Of a DNA stretch of 6,602 nt, positions 1 through 6,207 are shown one piece after another. Position numbers and translations under genes: made by a program. Within the stretch, counting starts at the first letter, position 1. Every line of letters begins with the position of its first letter. Source of the DNA: JBHIBR01 sp046759145 [NCBI: Nitrospinota bacterium] (lineage in GTDB: Bacteria; UBA8248); assembly GCA_046759145.1 (NCBI GenBank), contig JBHIBR010000104.1, forward strand, positions 1 to 6,602, written 5' to 3'. A model generated the notes under the pieces. The model was not told the origin of the DNA. It worked only from the letters and a program-made list of their open reading frames with translations, and searched no databases.

Positions 1-132
1 CCTCCGCCGCACCCTCAACCCCCGGCGGTTGCTCCAGCAGGCCCGCTCCCTCCGGAGGTTGGTGCGCCGGGAGGGGGTGGAGGTCCTCCACTGTCATCTC
101 TCCCACGACCACTGGCTGGCCGCACTCTCGGG

Positions 133-139
133 TTTCCCT
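133..139 (+). other. TTTCCCT heptamer at the frame break
   Basis: The heptamer reads T TTC CCT in the upstream frame 2, which matches the X-XXY-YYZ pattern of -1 frameshift sites. A -1 slip here would enter frame 1, which is open from this point to the stop at 1083. A GC-rich stretch with small palindromes (the 15-bp array) starts 18 bases downstream. TTTCCC is not among the strong bacterial slippery sequences, and a match of this pattern somewhere in a 70-base gap is not rare. I record it as a possibility only. Confidence 0.2.
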
Positions 140-156
140 CATGGGCGGGGCGCTCC

Positions 157-201
157 GCGGACCGCACGGTCGCCGACCGCACGGTCGCCGACCGCACGGT
201 C
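157..201 (+). repeat. 15-bp tandem repeat, three copies
   Basis: Three direct copies lie at 157-171, 172-186 and 187-201. The unit is GCCGACCGCACGGTC, and the first copy differs only by GCG instead of GCC at its start. Because the unit is 15 bp, gain or loss of copies does not change the reading frame; in frame 1 each copy reads A-D-R-T-V. Each unit is partly palindromic (GACC-GCAC-GGTC), so the array can form small hairpins. The array sits between two conserved segments of a glycosyltransferase, HWLAAL and VRTFHK. The intact paralogue at 2823-4121 has only about 8 residues in that gap, so most of this array looks inserted or expanded. Confidence 0.9.
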
Positions 202-204
202 CTG

Positions 205-1083
205 GTGCGCACCTTCCACAAAGCCCGCGCGATCCGGGGCGACCCTTTGAGCCGTTGGCTCTTCGGCCGGGCGGATGCGGCCATTGCGCCTAACAGCCAC
301 ATCGCCAGGCTCCTGCGGGAGCGCGGCGCTCTACCCCCCGAGCGCATCCGGGAGGTGCGGGGAGGGGTGGACGTCTCTGCGTTTTGTCCCTTAAGCGCGG
401 AAGAGCGCCGCCGGGCGCGGGCGGGCCTGGGCGCGGAACCCGACGAGCTTCTGGTGGGTATCCTCGCCCGGCTCCAACCGAGGCGGCGCCACGCGGATCT
501 TCTGGAAGCCTTTGTGGCCGTTCGCAGGGAGATTCCCCGCGCCCGCCTCCTCATCGCCGGGAAAGGGGAAGGAAGGGGGGGACTTGAGGCGAGGACAGCT
601 CGCCTGAGGCTCAAAGATGCGGTCACCTTTACAGGTTACTGGGAAGGGGACTTGCGCGAGGTCTTGGGCGCCTTGGACCTTTTTGTCCTGCTGGCGCCGG
701 GCTCGGATGGGAGCGGCAGGGCTCTCCTCGAGGCGCAGGCCGTGGGGCTGGCCTCCCTTGCGGTGGACCGGGAGGGACTGGCGGACGCGGTGGAGAAGGG
801 CGTCACCGCCCACGTGGTCCCCGCCGGGGGACCCCGTCCGCTCGCTGAGGCCCTGACGGCTCTTCTCCGGGACCCCGGCCGGCGCGAGTCCCTCGGTCGC
901 GCCGCCCGGAGGAGGGCGCTCGAGGAACTCGACTGGGCCCACGTGGCCGGACACGTCGAGGCCATCTACGGCGAGTGTCTCGAGCGCCTCAGGAGCAGGT
1001 GCGGGGGCGGCGGAGGTAGGAGCGGGCGGGCGGCACCATCGAGCGCCTCTCGCCACCTCGAGAGGGAGGTGGCCGGCCGATGA
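205..1083 (+). CDS. Family-4 glycosyltransferase (body of a 5'-truncated, frameshifted gene)
   Basis: This is the main part of a GT-B fold, GT4-family glycosyltransferase, which would transfer a sugar from a nucleotide-sugar donor to a growing cell-surface glycan on the cytoplasmic face of the inner membrane. Frame 1 carries VRTFHKARAIRGD and PLSRWLFGRADAAIAPNS (about 205-300), the inter-domain RGGVDVSAF segment (about 358-384), the start of the C-terminal domain LLVGILARLQP (about 450-480), and the donor-site region SDGSGRALLEAQAVG (about 703-747). In the donor-site region the first glutamate of the EX7E motif is replaced by Asp, a variant I recall from related GT4 proteins. GTG 205 is only the first usable start in this frame, not a convincing one: no ribosome binding site precedes it, and the N-terminal domain continues upstream in frame 2 (2-250). 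The last 25 or so residues are a Gly/Arg/Ser-rich tail after the fold. The stop overlaps the next start as ATGA, so the two genes are probably co-translated. The donor and acceptor are unknown. Confidence 0.85.
   Translation: MRTFHKARAIRGDPLSRWLFGRADAAIAPNSHIARLLRERGALPPERIREVRGGVDVSAFCPLSAEERRRARAGLGAEPDELLVGILARLQPRRRHADLLEAFVAVRREIPRARLLIAGKGEGRGGLEARTARLRLKDAVTFTGYWEGDLREVLGALDLFVLLAPGSDGSGRALLEAQAVGLASLAVDREGLADAVEKGVTAHVVPAGGPRPLAEALTALLRDPGRRESLGRAARRRALEELDWAHVAGHVEAIYGECLERLRSRCGGGGGRSGRAAPSSASRHLEREVAGR
1046..1073 (+). promoter_or_regulatory. Two mutually exclusive hairpins over the msbA ribosome binding site
   Basis: Hairpin 1 pairs CCTCTCG (1046-1052) with CGAGAGG (1059-1065), 7 bp with a 6-base loop. 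Hairpin 2 pairs GCCACCTC (1052-1059) with GAGGTGGC (1066-1073), 8 bp with a 6-base loop. They share bases, so only one can form at a time. The Shine-Dalgarno sequence GGGAGG (1064-1069) sits 10 bases before the ATG at 1080. Hairpin 2 pairs its GAGG core, while hairpin 1 leaves that core free. Ribosomes finishing the upstream gene, which overlaps by ATGA, would melt both. Both perfect stems are visible in the sequence; a regulatory role is inference. Confidence 0.45.
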
Positions 1084-2819
1084 GTAAGCTGAAGATATAT
1101 CTCAGGCTCCTCAGCTTCCTCACCCCCTACCGGGGTCGGGCGGCGCTGGCGGTGGTGTGCATGGTGGGCGTAGGGGCCCTCTCGGCCGCCCCCGCCTACC
1201 TCCTCCAGCACGTGGTGGACGGCCTCATCCCGCCCCGGGAGCCTTTTCTCTTGGTGGTGATCCTCCCCCTGGCCGTGGTGGCCACCTACCTGGCGCTGGG
1301 CGCCTTCACCTACGGGCAGACCTACCTGATGTACTGGGTGGGCCAGCGCGTGGTGATGGACATCCGCAACGCCCTCTACGGCCACTTGGTGCGGCTGCCG
1401 GTGCGGTTCTTCACCCAGAAGACCACGGGGGAGCTCATGTCCCGGGTCGTCTACGACATCTCCCTGATGCAGAAGGCGGCCTCCTCGGCGGTGCGGGACA
1501 TGGGGCGCCACTCCTTCGCCCTCCTCTTCCTAATGGCCCTCGCCTTCTACCAGAACTGGCGGCTGAGCCTCGCCTTCGCGATGGTGCTCCCCCCCTTGAC
1601 CTACCTGGTGGCACGGATGGGGGAGAAGGTGCGCCGCATCACCCGCCAGACCCAAGACAAGATGGGAGACATCAGCGCCCTGGTGAAGGAGGCCTTCACG
1701 GGCATCCGCGTCGTCAAGGCCTTCAATGCCGAGGAGCACGAGCACCGCCGTTTCGCCCGGGCGAACCGCCGCTTCTGCGACACCGTCATGCGGGCCATGC
1801 GCGTGCGCGCGCTGGCGACCCCCCTGGTTGAGGTCCTGGGAGGAGTGGGCGCGGGCGTCGTCCTGTGGGTGGGGGCGCGACAGGTGATGGCTGGGGAGAG
1901 CACACCGGGCCAGTTCGCCTCCTTCCTGGCGGCCCTGGGCCTGTTGTACAACCCCCTCAAAAGCTTGACCCGCGTCTACCAGACCCTTCAGGAGGGCGTC
2001 GCGGCGAGCGAGACCGTCTTCGGTCTCATGGACCAAACGGCGCCCGAGCCCCGGCGGTCGGGCCAGAGGGAGATGGGCCCTCTGCGGGAGGGCATCTGCT
2101 TCCGGGAGGTGAGCTTCGCCTATGAGGATGTGCCCGTCCTCCAGGGGCTGAACCTGGAGGTGCCGGCGGGCAAAGTGGTGGCGCTGGTGGGCCTGAGCGG
2201 TGCGGGCAAGACCACCCTCATGGACCTCATCCCCCGCTTTTACGACCCCACCTCCGGGCGGATCGAATACGACGGGACGGACGGGGCGGGCCTGGACGTG
2301 GCCTCCCTCCGGGACCAGGTCGGCCTGGTCACCCAGCGGGTCTTCCTCTTCAACGGCACTGTGTTCGACAACATCGCCTACGCCCGGCCGGGAGCCGAAC
2401 CCGCCCAAGTGGAGGCGGCCGCCCGGGCGGCCAACGCCCACGGGTTCATCCAGGCCCTACCCCAGGGCTACGGGAGCATGATCGGCGAGGACGGGGTGAG
2501 GCTCTCCGGCGGCGAGCGCCAGCGGGTCGCCATCGCCCGGGCCATCCTGAAGGACCCTTCCATCCTCCTCCTGGACGAGGCCACCTCCGCCCTCGACAGC
2601 GAGAGCGAGCAACTCGTCCAGGAGGCCCTGGAGCGCCTGAAGCGCGGCCGCACCACCCTCGTGGTGGCCCATCGGCTGAGCACGGTGCGCAACGCAGACC
2701 TCATCGCCGTCCTGGACGGGGGCCAGATGGTGGAGACGGGCACCCACGCCGAGCTCATGGCCCGGGGTGGGCTCTACCGCCGGCTCTACGAGATCCAGTT
2801 CGCCGAGGCGAGCGTCTAG
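1080..2819 (+). CDS. msbA: MsbA-like lipid A / glycolipid flippase, ABC exporter (fused TMD-NBD)
   Basis: This is a 579-residue half-transporter, the usual length for MsbA, which acts as a homodimer and uses ATP to flip lipid A-core or another lipid-linked glycan across the inner membrane. The N-terminal half (about 15-320) has hydrophobic segments consistent with six membrane helices, for example around 18-42, 54-78, 140-180 and 245-285, plus the coupling-helix region KAFNAEEHEHRRF. The ATPase half has Walker A GLSGAGKTT at 371-379 (Lys377), Q-loop Gln419, signature LSGGERQR from 475, Walker B ILLLDE with Asp499 and catalytic Glu500, and switch His531. All key residues are present, so it should be active. 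ATG 1080 has GGGAGG 10 bases upstream and overlaps the preceding stop. The stop is 3 bases before the next gene, so this looks like an operon. Flanking glycosyltransferases fit a lipopolysaccharide or lipid-linked glycan substrate. Other ABCB-type lipid exporters remain possible, since substrate cannot be read from sequence. Confidence 0.9.
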   Translation: MSKLKIYLRLLSFLTPYRGRAALAVVCMVGVGALSAAPAYLLQHVVDGLIPPREPFLLVVILPLAVVATYLALGAFTYGQTYLMYWVGQRVVMDIRNALYGHLVRLPVRFFTQKTTGELMSRVVYDISLMQKAASSAVRDMGRHSFALLFLMALAFYQNWRLSLAFAMVLPPLTYLVARMGEKVRRITRQTQDKMGDISALVKEAFTGIRVVKAFNAEEHEHRRFARANRRFCDTVMRAMRVRALATPLVEVLGGVGAGVVLWVGARQVMAGESTPGQFASFLAALGLLYNPLKSLTRVYQTLQEGVAASETVFGLMDQTAPEPRRSGQREMGPLREGICFREVSFAYEDVPVLQGLNLEVPAGKVVALVGLSGAGKTTLMDLIPRFYDPTSGRIEYDGTDGAGLDVASLRDQVGLVTQRVFLFNGTVFDNIAYARPGAEPAQVEAAARAANAHGFIQALPQGYGSMIGEDGVRLSGGERQRVAIARAILKDPSILLLDEATSALDSESEQLVQEALERLKRGRTTLVVAHRLSTVRNADLIAVLDGGQMVETGTHAELMARGGLYRRLYEIQFAEASV

Positions 2820-2822
2820 GCC

Positions 2823-4121
2823 ATGGCGAAGGCGCAGCAGCCGGCTCCTCCCCGGGCGGCCGGTGCGACCGCGCACCCCGGAAGAGCCAACTCTGTTGAG
2901 CCCCCCTCGCCTGCCGGGACTCCAACAGAGGGGGAGCATCGCTCCGGCCCGGTGGCCGGGGCCGGGGTTCGTCCCCTCTCGGTCATCCAGGCGGTGAGCT
3001 GCCGGGGATGGAGCTCGGATGCGTGGAACGCCCTTGCCGTCTGCCGCGGTCTCCAGGAACTGGGCCACCGCGTAGTGCTCCTCTGCCGCCGCGGCCGGGG
3101 GGAGGCCATCGGGGAGGAAGCCCGGCGCCAGGGGGTACGGATGGTAGAGGCCCTGGAATTCGCCAACAATTTTCAACCCTGGAGCTACTGGAGGGATGTG
3201 CGCGCCCTCCGGGCCATCTGCCGGCGCGAGGGGGCCGACATCATCCACGTTCACCGGGGCGTGGAGCACTGGCTCGCGGCCCTCGCGTGTCTCGCCGGGG
3301 GTCCCGCCCTCGTCCGCTCTCGCCACATCCTCCGGCCCGTGGACCGGAGCCCCTTCAACCGCTGGCTCTACGGGCGGGCCACCGACCGGGTGGTGGCCGT
3401 GAGCGAGCGCGTGCAGCAGGGATACCTGGCGGACGGGTTCCAACACCACAGCCGCCTTGTCGTCGTGCCGGGGGGAGTGGACGATCGGGCCTTCCGCCCC
3501 GACCTCCCGGGGGAGGGCGTGCGCCGCGAGTTCGGCGTCGGAGCCGAGACCCCCCTGGTGGGCGTGGCGGGGAGCCTCGCCCGGGCCAAGGGACAGTCCC
3601 ACCTCATCCGCGCCCTCGGCCGGCTGCGCGCCCGGGGCTTCCCCGCCCAGCTCCTGGTGGTGGGTCGCGGGAGGGACAACGCCGCCCTCCGCGCCCTGGC
3701 CCAGGAGAGCGGCCTCGCCCCCTACATCCATTTCGCCGGCTTCCGGGAGGACCTCCCACTCGTGCTCGCCGCCTGCGACCTCCTGGTCTTCCCCTCGGTG
3801 TCGAGCGAGGGGACCAGCCGCACCCTCTTCGAGTACATGTCCATGGGCAGGCCCATCGTGGCGAGCCGGGTTGGCTGCGTCGAGGAGTGGGTGCGGGAGG
3901 AAAGGGAGGGCCTGCTGGTGCCACCCGGGGACGAGGAGGCTCTCGCCGATGCCATGGAGCGCCTCCTCTCTCGGCCCGAGGAGGCGCGGGCGCTGGGCCG
4001 GGCGGCGCGCGGGCGCGCCGTGGTGGAGTTCAGCATCCGCGTGATGGCGGAGCGGCTGGTCTCCCTCTACCGCGAGGTGCTGGCGGTGCGGGGGGCACGG
4101 GGAGCGAGGCGTTTGCCCTGA
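2823..4121 (+). CDS. Family-4 glycosyltransferase with repeat-encoded N-terminal extension
   Basis: A 432-residue GT-B, GT4-family glycosyltransferase, probably adding a sugar to lipopolysaccharide or a related glycan in the cytoplasm. The fold starts only at about residue 51 with PLSVIQAVSCRGWSSDAW, the first strand and glycine loop of the acceptor domain. HVHRGVEHWLAAL and the inter-domain VVPGGVDDRAF follow. The C-terminal donor domain begins VGVAGSLARAKGQ, and the donor-site motif EGTSRTLFE gives a full EX7E pair at Glu329 and Glu337, followed by MSMGRPIVAS and the usual LLVPPGDEEALADA tail. Residues 1 to about 50 are Pro/Ala/Gly-rich, unlike the family, and coincide with a palindromic repeat. 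ATG 2823 lies 3 bases after the msbA stop but has only a weak ribosome binding site. GTG 2952, in frame inside the repeat, would remove the extension but also lacks a well-placed site. The gene is paralogous to the broken gene at 2-1083, sharing HWLAAL and the RWL[F/Y]GRA segment. Substrates are unknown. Confidence 0.9.
   Translation: MAKAQQPAPPRAAGATAHPGRANSVEPPSPAGTPTEGEHRSGPVAGAGVRPLSVIQAVSCRGWSSDAWNALAVCRGLQELGHRVVLLCRRGRGEAIGEEARRQGVRMVEALEFANNFQPWSYWRDVRALRAICRREGADIIHVHRGVEHWLAALACLAGGPALVRSRHILRPVDRSPFNRWLYGRATDRVVAVSERVQQGYLADGFQHHSRLVVVPGGVDDRAFRPDLPGEGVRREFGVGAETPLVGVAGSLARAKGQSHLIRALGRLRARGFPAQLLVVGRGRDNAALRALAQESGLAPYIHFAGFREDLPLVLAACDLLVFPSVSSEGTSRTLFEYMSMGRPIVASRVGCVEEWVREEREGLLVPPGDEEALADAMERLLSRPEEARALGRAARGRAVVEFSIRVMAERLVSLYREVLAVRGARGARRLP
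2866..2965 (+). repeat. In-frame palindromic repeat element, copy A
   Basis: This is a full-length copy of a dispersed element also found at 6446-6602; the ends are approximate. A central stem pairs CTCTGTTG (2891-2898) with CAACAGAG (2923-2930). It is followed by the hairpin GGAGC-ATC-GCTCC (2933-2945) or, overlapping it, CCGGCC-CGGT-GGCCGG (2944-2959). Positions 2939-2959 are identical over 21 bases to 6519-6539. Positions 2873-2911 match 6549-6587 at 33 of 39 bases without gaps. In the glycosyltransferase frame it encodes AHPGRANSVEPPSPAG followed by TPTEGEHRSGPVAGAG, without stops. It lies between the start codon and the catalytic fold. Confidence 0.85.
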
Positions 4122-4199
4122 GGGGCGTCGGATCCCTCCAAGTCAGGCAGGAAGTAGGGGGTGGAGTCGATATCCTCGCCGAAAGAGGGACCCTCACGC

Positions 4200-4919
4200 A
4201 TGAAGTTCTTCATAGATAGAAAGTTTCGCCTGCCTCGGGTATGGTCCAATAGAGAACTTGAGAAATTCGCCCATCTGTTTTCGGGAGACATCGTGAATGT
4301 CAGCGGATGGCAAGACCGGGATAAGGGGGGAAGGCTTTATAGCGGTTATTTTGTGAACAAAAACAGTTATACGATCACGAATTACCGGAGGGGTGCGATT
4401 GGCGTCCATGTTCCGCAAAAGGAAATGTTTTTAGACCTGGAAGAGCCATTGCCAGAGAGCTTAGTGAACAGGTTCGATGTGGTGTTTAATCATACCGTCT
4501 TAGAGCATGTTTATCGTGTGCACACAGCTTTCCGAAATCTGTGCTTGATGACAAGAGATATTGTGATATTGGTTGTCCCTTTCTTACAGCCCATGCACGT
4601 AGGATCCGATTACGGGGATTACTGGAGATTCACGCCCCTGGCCATAAGGAATGCGTTTAAAGAGAATGGAATGTCCCTTCTGTACCTGAGCTTCAATGGT
4701 CAAAAGAAGGCGTCAGTATACATCTTTGCCATTGCTTCGAAAAATCCCTCCAAATGGTTGAGCAAGATTCACAATGAGTTTTCATATACGGATAGCAGAA
4801 AGCCTCTCAACGGCTCCGCTCCCTGTGTCGGATGTCATGCCATACCGAACACACGATATTTTTTATACAGGCTTCCTAAAAGGATTCTGAGGAAACTGTT
4901 ATCATTTTTGCGGAGATAG
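4200..4919 (+). CDS. Class I methyltransferase-fold protein, low-GC
   Basis: A 239-residue protein resembling the SAM-dependent methyltransferases found in surface-polysaccharide clusters. Supporting segments are FDVVFNHTVLEHV (92-104, the strand-4 motif, usually FDVV-x3-VLEHV), the following ILVVPFLQPMH (to His133), and GDYWRFTPLAIRNAF (from 139), which is typical of this group. The SAM-binding strand 1 / glycine loop should fall near VNVSGWQDRDKGG (from 32) but lacks a clear GxGxG, so SAM binding is uncertain. It may methylate a sugar or be a degenerate relative. ATG 4200 is chosen because GAGGG (4185-4189) lies 10 bases upstream and the protein then begins MKFFIDRKF. An in-frame GTG at 4161 would add 13 residues that look non-conserved. 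G+C is about 40-45%, far below the flanking genes, which suggests acquisition. The next gene starts 8 bases after its stop, so they are probably co-transcribed. A CVGCH sequence at 209-213 is probably chance. Confidence 0.75.
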   Translation: MKFFIDRKFRLPRVWSNRELEKFAHLFSGDIVNVSGWQDRDKGGRLYSGYFVNKNSYTITNYRRGAIGVHVPQKEMFLDLEEPLPESLVNRFDVVFNHTVLEHVYRVHTAFRNLCLMTRDIVILVVPFLQPMHVGSDYGDYWRFTPLAIRNAFKENGMSLLYLSFNGQKKASVYIFAIASKNPSKWLSKIHNEFSYTDSRKPLNGSAPCVGCHAIPNTRYFLYRLPKRILRKLLSFLRR

Positions 4920-4927
4920 TCCACAGA

Positions 4928-6142
4928 ATGGGAAGGCGACCTATTAAAATTTTGTATCTGCCCAAACATGCCTACCCGTGCGAGCATTCCTTCATTTCGA
5001 GGGTCGACAAGATGTTGCTGCGGGATCACGACATCGAGATGCACTTAATGTTTGGCATTGACTCTTCGGACCGAGGGCCTAAAAGGTGGGGTAAATCTAC
5101 AGTTCATTTCTATCCGCGTAGGGAACGGAGGAATCTCAAACGATACATCCTCCGGGCAATGGACACGATAAGGCCTGATATCATCCAAGTCCGAAACTCA
5201 GTTTCTACAGGTATGACTGCTCTTCGGTTAGCACGCGAGAAAGGCACTCGGTTCGTCTTTCGCGAGTCCTTTTCTAATCTTCTGAGGCGAGAGTTTGAAC
5301 TCCGGAATGGCTTCAAGAAAGGCTGGTGGTATAAAAAGTACCTTCTTGCTTTGCAGAACCGCGCATTGAGGAAACTTTACGAAGCTTCAGATCTTGTCAT
5401 TCCCCTTTCGGAGACTATGGCGAACAGGATCCGGACCATCGCCCCCAGGGCGAGAGTCTTCATCGTGCCAAACGGATACGATCCGGCTCTAGTCCAGGCG
5501 GCTCTCCGCCGACCCTCCCCTTTGGGGCTCAGGCTGCCTCCCCGCTATCTGCTTTATTTTGGGACCATGGAACCACTCAGAAAGCTGGAGAAGCTGGCCC
5601 CGGTCCTGGGGAACCTCAGCAAGAGGTTCCCCGATCTACATCTTGTCTTCATGGGTTCCATTGAACGTTCGTACCGCGTGGAGATGACGCGCCATTTTGA
5701 GTCCGAGTGCTGCTCCGGCCGGGTAGTTTTCACAGGTCCGGTGCAGCGCGCTGACGTTTTCAGGGCCATCGAGAAAGCGGAGATCGTGCTGTCGCCCATT
5801 GATGGTACCCCTGTCTTTGAAATCTCGTGTCCGCTGAAGCTCATCGAGGCGATGGGCGTCGGATCGGTCATCGCGGCCACTGACATTCCAGAACAACGCA
5901 AGTTAATAGAAGCGGGGCGGTGCGGGCGAGTGGTGAAATATGAAACGGCTGCTTTCGCTCAGGCTATTGCAGATCTGTTGGGACTCAAGGAGGAAGAGAA
6001 GAAATCGATGAAGCTCTCTGGAAGGCGGTTTGCGCAGAGCCACAGGGACTACAGGAAGATCGCCGAGAAGCTGGCTGCGGTCTACCATTGTTTGGTAACA
6101 CAGGGGGGCGAGACGGCCTCTAGACTCCCCGGCATTTATTGA
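4928..6142 (+). CDS. Family-4 glycosyltransferase, medium-GC
   Basis: A 404-residue GT-B glycosyltransferase of the GT4 type, expected to act in the cytoplasm on a lipid-linked glycan. The N-terminal domain opens with KILYLPKHAYPCEHSFISRV and has DIIQVRNSVSTGMTALRLA and the strand DLVIPLSETMANRI (from Asp155). The inter-domain segment is FIVPNGYDPALV (from 178). The donor domain starts RYLLYFGTMEP. The donor-site motif is PVFEISCPLKLIEAMGVG: Glu307 is the conserved second glutamate, and Glu298 lies one residue too far for a strict EX7E, as in the subgroup with a PxKxxE pattern. The family-typical VIAATDIPEQRKLI follows. Start ATG 4928 is 8 bases after the previous stop, with GGAGA (4911-4915) about 12 bases upstream. 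G+C is near 50-55%, between the low-GC methyltransferase and the high-GC flanks, so the pair may be a single transferred unit that has partly ameliorated. Length is normal and no defects are seen. Sugar specificity is unknown. Confidence 0.88.
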   Translation: MGRRPIKILYLPKHAYPCEHSFISRVDKMLLRDHDIEMHLMFGIDSSDRGPKRWGKSTVHFYPRRERRNLKRYILRAMDTIRPDIIQVRNSVSTGMTALRLAREKGTRFVFRESFSNLLRREFELRNGFKKGWWYKKYLLALQNRALRKLYEASDLVIPLSETMANRIRTIAPRARVFIVPNGYDPALVQAALRRPSPLGLRLPPRYLLYFGTMEPLRKLEKLAPVLGNLSKRFPDLHLVFMGSIERSYRVEMTRHFESECCSGRVVFTGPVQRADVFRAIEKAEIVLSPIDGTPVFEISCPLKLIEAMGVGSVIAATDIPEQRKLIEAGRCGRVVKYETAAFAQAIADLLGLKEEEKKSMKLSGRRFAQSHRDYRKIAEKLAAVYHCLVTQGGETASRLPGIY

Positions 6143-6207
6143 GGCGGAGATCCGCGCAAGGGGCTTTTTGGATCCTATGCTGACGGGGGGGCGGTCCTTC
6201 GCAAGAG

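Larger units (their letters stand above)
2..250 (+). pseudogene. N-terminal fragment of family-4 glycosyltransferase, frame-shifted from its body
   Basis: Frame 2 is open from the window edge to a TGA at 248-250. It encodes the end of a GT-B N-terminal Rossmann domain, with an arginine-rich helix followed by VEVLHCHLSHDHWLAAL (about 77-127). The paralogue at 2823-4121 has the matching segment ADIIHVHRGVEHWLAAL, so this part is real coding sequence. After about position 128 the frame degenerates into a repeat-derived peptide (ARSPT units), and the homology resumes in frame 1 with VRTFHKAR. The piece therefore belongs to the same gene as 205-1083. A net -1 (or +2) shift separates them. The true start lies upstream of the window. 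The break could be a genuine pseudogene mutation, a sequencing or assembly error next to the tandem repeat, or recoding. I favour one of the first two. Confidence 0.7.

Noticed and set aside
157-201. The tandem array as a CRISPR
   Set aside because: The units are 15 bp and directly adjacent with no spacers.
391-3731. Long open frames on the minus strand opposite the glycosyltransferases and msbA (for example 2457-3731 and 1530-2441)
   Set aside because: They mirror real genes in high-GC DNA, where stops are rare in every frame. Their translations are low-complexity (His/Gly/Pro/Arg-rich) with no recognisable domain.
3008-4219. A 403-codon plus-strand frame overlapping the glycosyltransferase at 2823-4121
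   Set aside because: The translation is Pro/Gly/Arg-rich with no fold, and the overlapping frame has full GT4 motifs. It is a composition artefact.
4824-4838. CVGCH, a c-type haem-binding pattern in the methyltransferase-like protein
   Set aside because: There is a single motif near the C-terminus of a protein without a signal peptide, which would not be exported for haem attachment. Probably chance.
6144-6169. Possible rho-independent terminator after the glycosyltransferase ending at 6142
   Set aside because: The stem is only 4 bp (GCGG/CCGC) and the T-run at 6165-6169 is about 10 bases away, so it is not a convincing terminator.
4121-6175. AGGGGC followed by GGATCC at both edges of the low-GC cassette (4121-4135 and 6159-6175)
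   Set aside because: Only 12 bases are shared, with different spacing (3 against 5), and the neighbouring bases do not align. This is not enough to call a target duplication or attachment site.
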